Assembly (NCBI GenBank): GCA_021806865.1
Contig: JAKAPU010000002.1
Location: 1-63,080 of the forward strand
DNA: 63,080 bases
Direction: 5' to 3'
DNA from: an archaeon
Lineage (GTDB): Archaea; Thermoproteota; Nitrososphaeria; Nitrososphaerales; CADDZS01
Shown here: piece after piece, positions 61,016-63,080 of the stretch
How positions within the stretch are numbered: position 1 is the first letter of the stretch
How the letters are laid out: each line of letters opens with the position of its first letter
The notes under the pieces: generated by a model
Databases searched by the model: none
What the model was told of the DNA's origin: nothing
The model's input: only the letters and a program-made list of their open reading frames with translations
Translations under genes and position numbers: made by a program

Positions 61016-62191
61016 CTAACCAGCCTGTGTCTGAGAATTGCTTATCACGCCAGATGAGACTATCTTCGCGGCACCTTTAGCAATCAAGTAAACTGCAACG
61101 TACATCGGCAATTTCTTTGTTTCATTCTTGTACGGCCCGTAACTATTGCCTCCCAAAGTAATTTTCGGACAAAGGTCTATCTGGATATCTACCAAATCAC
61201 TTCTTTCTTTCAGAGCAATAGTTTCAGTCAGAGGATCAAAGCTTGAAAGATCCTCACATTCCCGCTTTACAAGACCAGTCTTTTGGTTCAATGTCTCGGG
61301 CATACGAAATATCCTATGAATATCTGTCGTGACCATAGCGTCGATTCTTACCAAATTCTCTTTTGCAGCGTTAAGCAAGAATTCGTTCGCTTTCGTATCA
61401 TCAATGTCACTGAGCAACTCTTGGAGTCTCCTTGAATAGTCATCAGATTTGAATGGAGGGCTGTTTGGCGGAAGGTTTCTGATGAACCTTGCTATCCTAC
61501 CTCTCCAACCTGGATCAACAAGTGCAAGACGCGTTGACTTGAATCCTCCAACAATCATACCAGTCGCTGTCAGATAGTCTGCTAATTCCGATCTACCGTG
61601 TTGATCCATTTCTTCCAAAGCGCTGCCAGCGACCAATATATGGTAACCGGCGTTTCCGGAAAAAGCAACATGAATCTGCGAGCTATTAATTCCAAAATCG
61701 CTCTCGAGAAATTCGAGCAACTTGAAAGTCTCCTTTTTTGTCCCTTCTATGCAAATAGGGCAGGCCCACGACTGTTCTAGAAGACGACTCCCTTTGCAAG
61801 TCGGACAAGTTTCTGGTCTCAACCCAAACTCCTTCCTTCCGCATTGCTTGCATATCCAAATGTCGTGCTGCTTCTTACATGGCAGTTTGAGCAAGTCAGC
61901 ATCGATGTCGAAAATCAGTTCCGCCCTTATCCAGCCTTTCTTGTGCATTTCGAAAGTTGGATCTCGATACAATGAATTAGAGCAATACACTCCGGCTGGA
62001 GCTTCCTTAACAAGTAGTGCTCTCAGTGTGCCAATGTCCTTGAACGAGAGATGCCGCACCATTCCGCCGCCGAAAGGGAAATACCCAAATTCCCGCGACT
62101 CGATCTCAGACGGAGCCTTAATCCTACTACTGTTCTTGAAGTAGTATTCCTTAAAGTATCTCTTAAGGGTCAGCGTCGAGTTTTCGTCCAT
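61016..62191 (-). CDS. priS: DNA primase, small (catalytic) subunit
   Basis: PriS makes RNA/DNA primers. The 391 residues contain the catalytic FDIDAD (D95 and D97), the SGxxGxH motif FSGNAGYH at 177-184 and a late LVDPGWRGR region. The zinc knuckle C105-H109-C114-C117 is followed by two further CxxC pairs (C129/C132 and C144/C147). The first ATG is used; it overlaps priL by 22 bases, so translation is coupled. The extra Cys pairs suggest a second zinc site. Confidence 0.95.
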   Translation of the reverse strand: MDENSTLTLKRYFKEYYFKNSSRIKAPSEIESREFGYFPFGGGMVRHLSFKDIGTLRALLVKEAPAGVYCSNSLYRDPTFEMHKKGWIRAELIFDIDADLLKLPCKKQHDIWICKQCGRKEFGLRPETCPTCKGSRLLEQSWACPICIEGTKKETFKLLEFLESDFGINSSQIHVAFSGNAGYHILVAGSALEEMDQHGRSELADYLTATGMIVGGFKSTRLALVDPGWRGRIARFIRNLPPNSPPFKSDDYSRRLQELLSDIDDTKANEFLLNAAKENLVRIDAMVTTDIHRIFRMPETLNQKTGLVKRECEDLSSFDPLTETIALKERSDLVDIQIDLCPKITLGGNSYGPYKNETKKLPMYVAVYLIAKGAAKIVSSGVISNSQTQAG

Positions 62192-63060
62192 CCTCGTCTA
62201 TCCTCGTTGGATTTTGTGCTACGAGATTTTGATTTCTTCGTCGAAGATTCTTCCGTCGGAGGAGTCTTCTTTGATGGAAATTGCAGCGGACTGGAGATGT
62301 CGTAGCACTTGATTGGGTCTTTGAAGCAAAAGTTGTTGGTCTGGAGTGTCTTGCAGGAAGGAACAGTGTAGCGAGTATGCCCGCCTTTCAATCCGGCAAT
62401 ATGTTCGACTTGATACTTCGTGACAGACTGCTTGAAATCGGGCGCTTTTGGAAACAAGGCCATGATGTCATCCACAGATTTGCCAACAGCGAGCAAGTAG
62501 GTAGCCATCAAAAAGCGGCCATAGTGCGGTACGTTTTCTCCTTTCTCCAGCAGTCTGAGAGCTTCTCTTACGCAGGGTGGGTAATCTTGTGGACTGACCT
62601 TTATCACACTAAACGCGCTCCTTGGAGGAGGGGCGAGCGCAACGAGTTTCTTCGTAATGGCATCCAGCTCCTGTGGCAGCTTCGGTATTTGAATCGCCTT
62701 CAATCTCGCCATAATTAAATCCCTGATCTCCTCCCTGATCAATCTGATCAAATCGTGTTGTGAAACATAGACTTTGCCACTATGTACGATTCTGTTTACA
62801 AGCTTCCACTCATTCTTGTGGAAACAGACCGCTCGCTTGACGTAGTCAGACAAATTTATCCTAAATCGCGGGTACACGGAGATGCTGTTCTTCTCTAATT
62901 GTATGCCTAGAATGGTCTTGAAAATCTCTTCGATTATATTCTCATTTCTTTCCTGGTTGAGGAACGTTTCAACTCTGATGGCTTCAGCTAAAGCGTATCT
63001 GTCCATCAAATGGTCCAGTTTCGTCGATCGTACGAGCATCAAGGAAACTGGAAATGACAT
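62170..63060 (-). CDS. priL: DNA primase, large subunit (iron-sulfur)
   Basis: PriL positions the template and carries a [4Fe-4S] cluster. The 296 residues have the four expected Cys: C163 (YPPCVREAL), C236 (VPSCKTL), C245 (NNFCF) and C252 (IKCYDISSPLQF). A basic, Ser/Lys/Thr-rich tail of about 35 residues follows. The ATG at 63060 is preceded at good distance by GAGGT, so the gene appears complete although the window ends 20 bases upstream. It leads the minus-strand run priL-priS-gins-L44e-S27e-aIF2 alpha-nop10. Confidence 0.93.
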   Translation of the reverse strand: MSFPVSLMLVRSTKLDHLMDRYALAEAIRVETFLNQERNENIIEEIFKTILGIQLEKNSISVYPRFRINLSDYVKRAVCFHKNEWKLVNRIVHSGKVYVSQHDLIRLIREEIRDLIMARLKAIQIPKLPQELDAITKKLVALAPPPRSAFSVIKVSPQDYPPCVREALRLLEKGENVPHYGRFLMATYLLAVGKSVDDIMALFPKAPDFKQSVTKYQVEHIAGLKGGHTRYTVPSCKTLQTNNFCFKDPIKCYDISSPLQFPSKKTPPTEESSTKKSKSRSTKSNEDRRGWTKTRR

Positions 63061-63080
63061 GATTTCTACCTCGCGGTTTT

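Overview
The window is archaeal chromosomal DNA, most likely from a Nitrososphaeria/Thaumarchaeota-like member of the Thermoproteota. The evidence is the core information-processing genes at the right end (both subunits of the archaeal-eukaryotic primase, a GINS subunit, ribosomal proteins L44e and S27e, aIF2 alpha and Nop10), together with Cdc48, RtcB, an AmmeMemoRadiSam enzyme, leaderless-looking genes behind TATA boxes, heavy use of TTG and GTG starts, and many small zinc-ribbon proteins. Lineage is inferred from gene content only. I recognise no rRNA, tRNA, CRISPR array or insertion sequence. The gene entering at base 1 is cut; the primase large subunit near the right edge appears complete.

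Left part (1-14.2 kb): the tail of a CCG-domain oxidoreductase; a secreted LysM/lytic-transglycosylase-like protein; proC; a candidate structured RNA (about 2980-3220); an alpha/alpha-toroid protein; a helix-hairpin-helix protein; a four-CBS protein whose C-terminus looks like a RaiA/HPF ribosome-hibernation domain, followed by a 44-residue zinc peptide; Hsp20; Cdc48; a two-CBS protein; an AmrS-like radical SAM enzyme; and a phosphoribosyltransferase / RtcB / alpha-beta hydrolase cluster.

Middle left (14.2-31.4 kb): a wrecked DUF72 gene; a 51-residue zinc-ribbon protein; a three-gene SPFH / zinc-ribbon / helical-protein set resembling bacterial YdjGHI-type membrane-stress modules; a FAD oxidoreductase; threonine synthase; an aminotransferase; Sir2, GNAT acetyltransferase and malic enzyme side by side; an MFS transporter; a DCC-family protein; and two membrane glycosyltransferases.

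Heme region (31.7-40.7 kb): hemA-hemC-hemD-hemB-chdC(hemQ-like)-hemL-hemE-hemH, all on the plus strand and tightly coupled by ATGA/TTGA overlaps, followed by a possible ECF-transporter S component. The set runs from glutamyl-tRNA to coproporphyrinogen and contains the ferrochelatase and coproheme decarboxylase of the coproporphyrin-dependent route. Only the coproporphyrinogen oxidase is not visible. Archaea more usually make heme through siroheme.

Right part (40.7-63 kb): a rhomboid gene with no ordinary start codon, several lineage-type small proteins, a second MFS transporter, an FAH-family enzyme, iPGM, a strongly promoted 58-residue protein made of three PLIEPEW repeats with a hairpin-rich 3' end, ftsZ, apt, a three-gene operon (HTH-phosphoribosyltransferase regulator, phosphoesterase, nucleotidyltransferase) divergent from an APC permease across an inverted repeat, a Rieske oxygenase, a broken EamA transporter gene, and the primase/GINS/ribosomal cluster on the minus strand.
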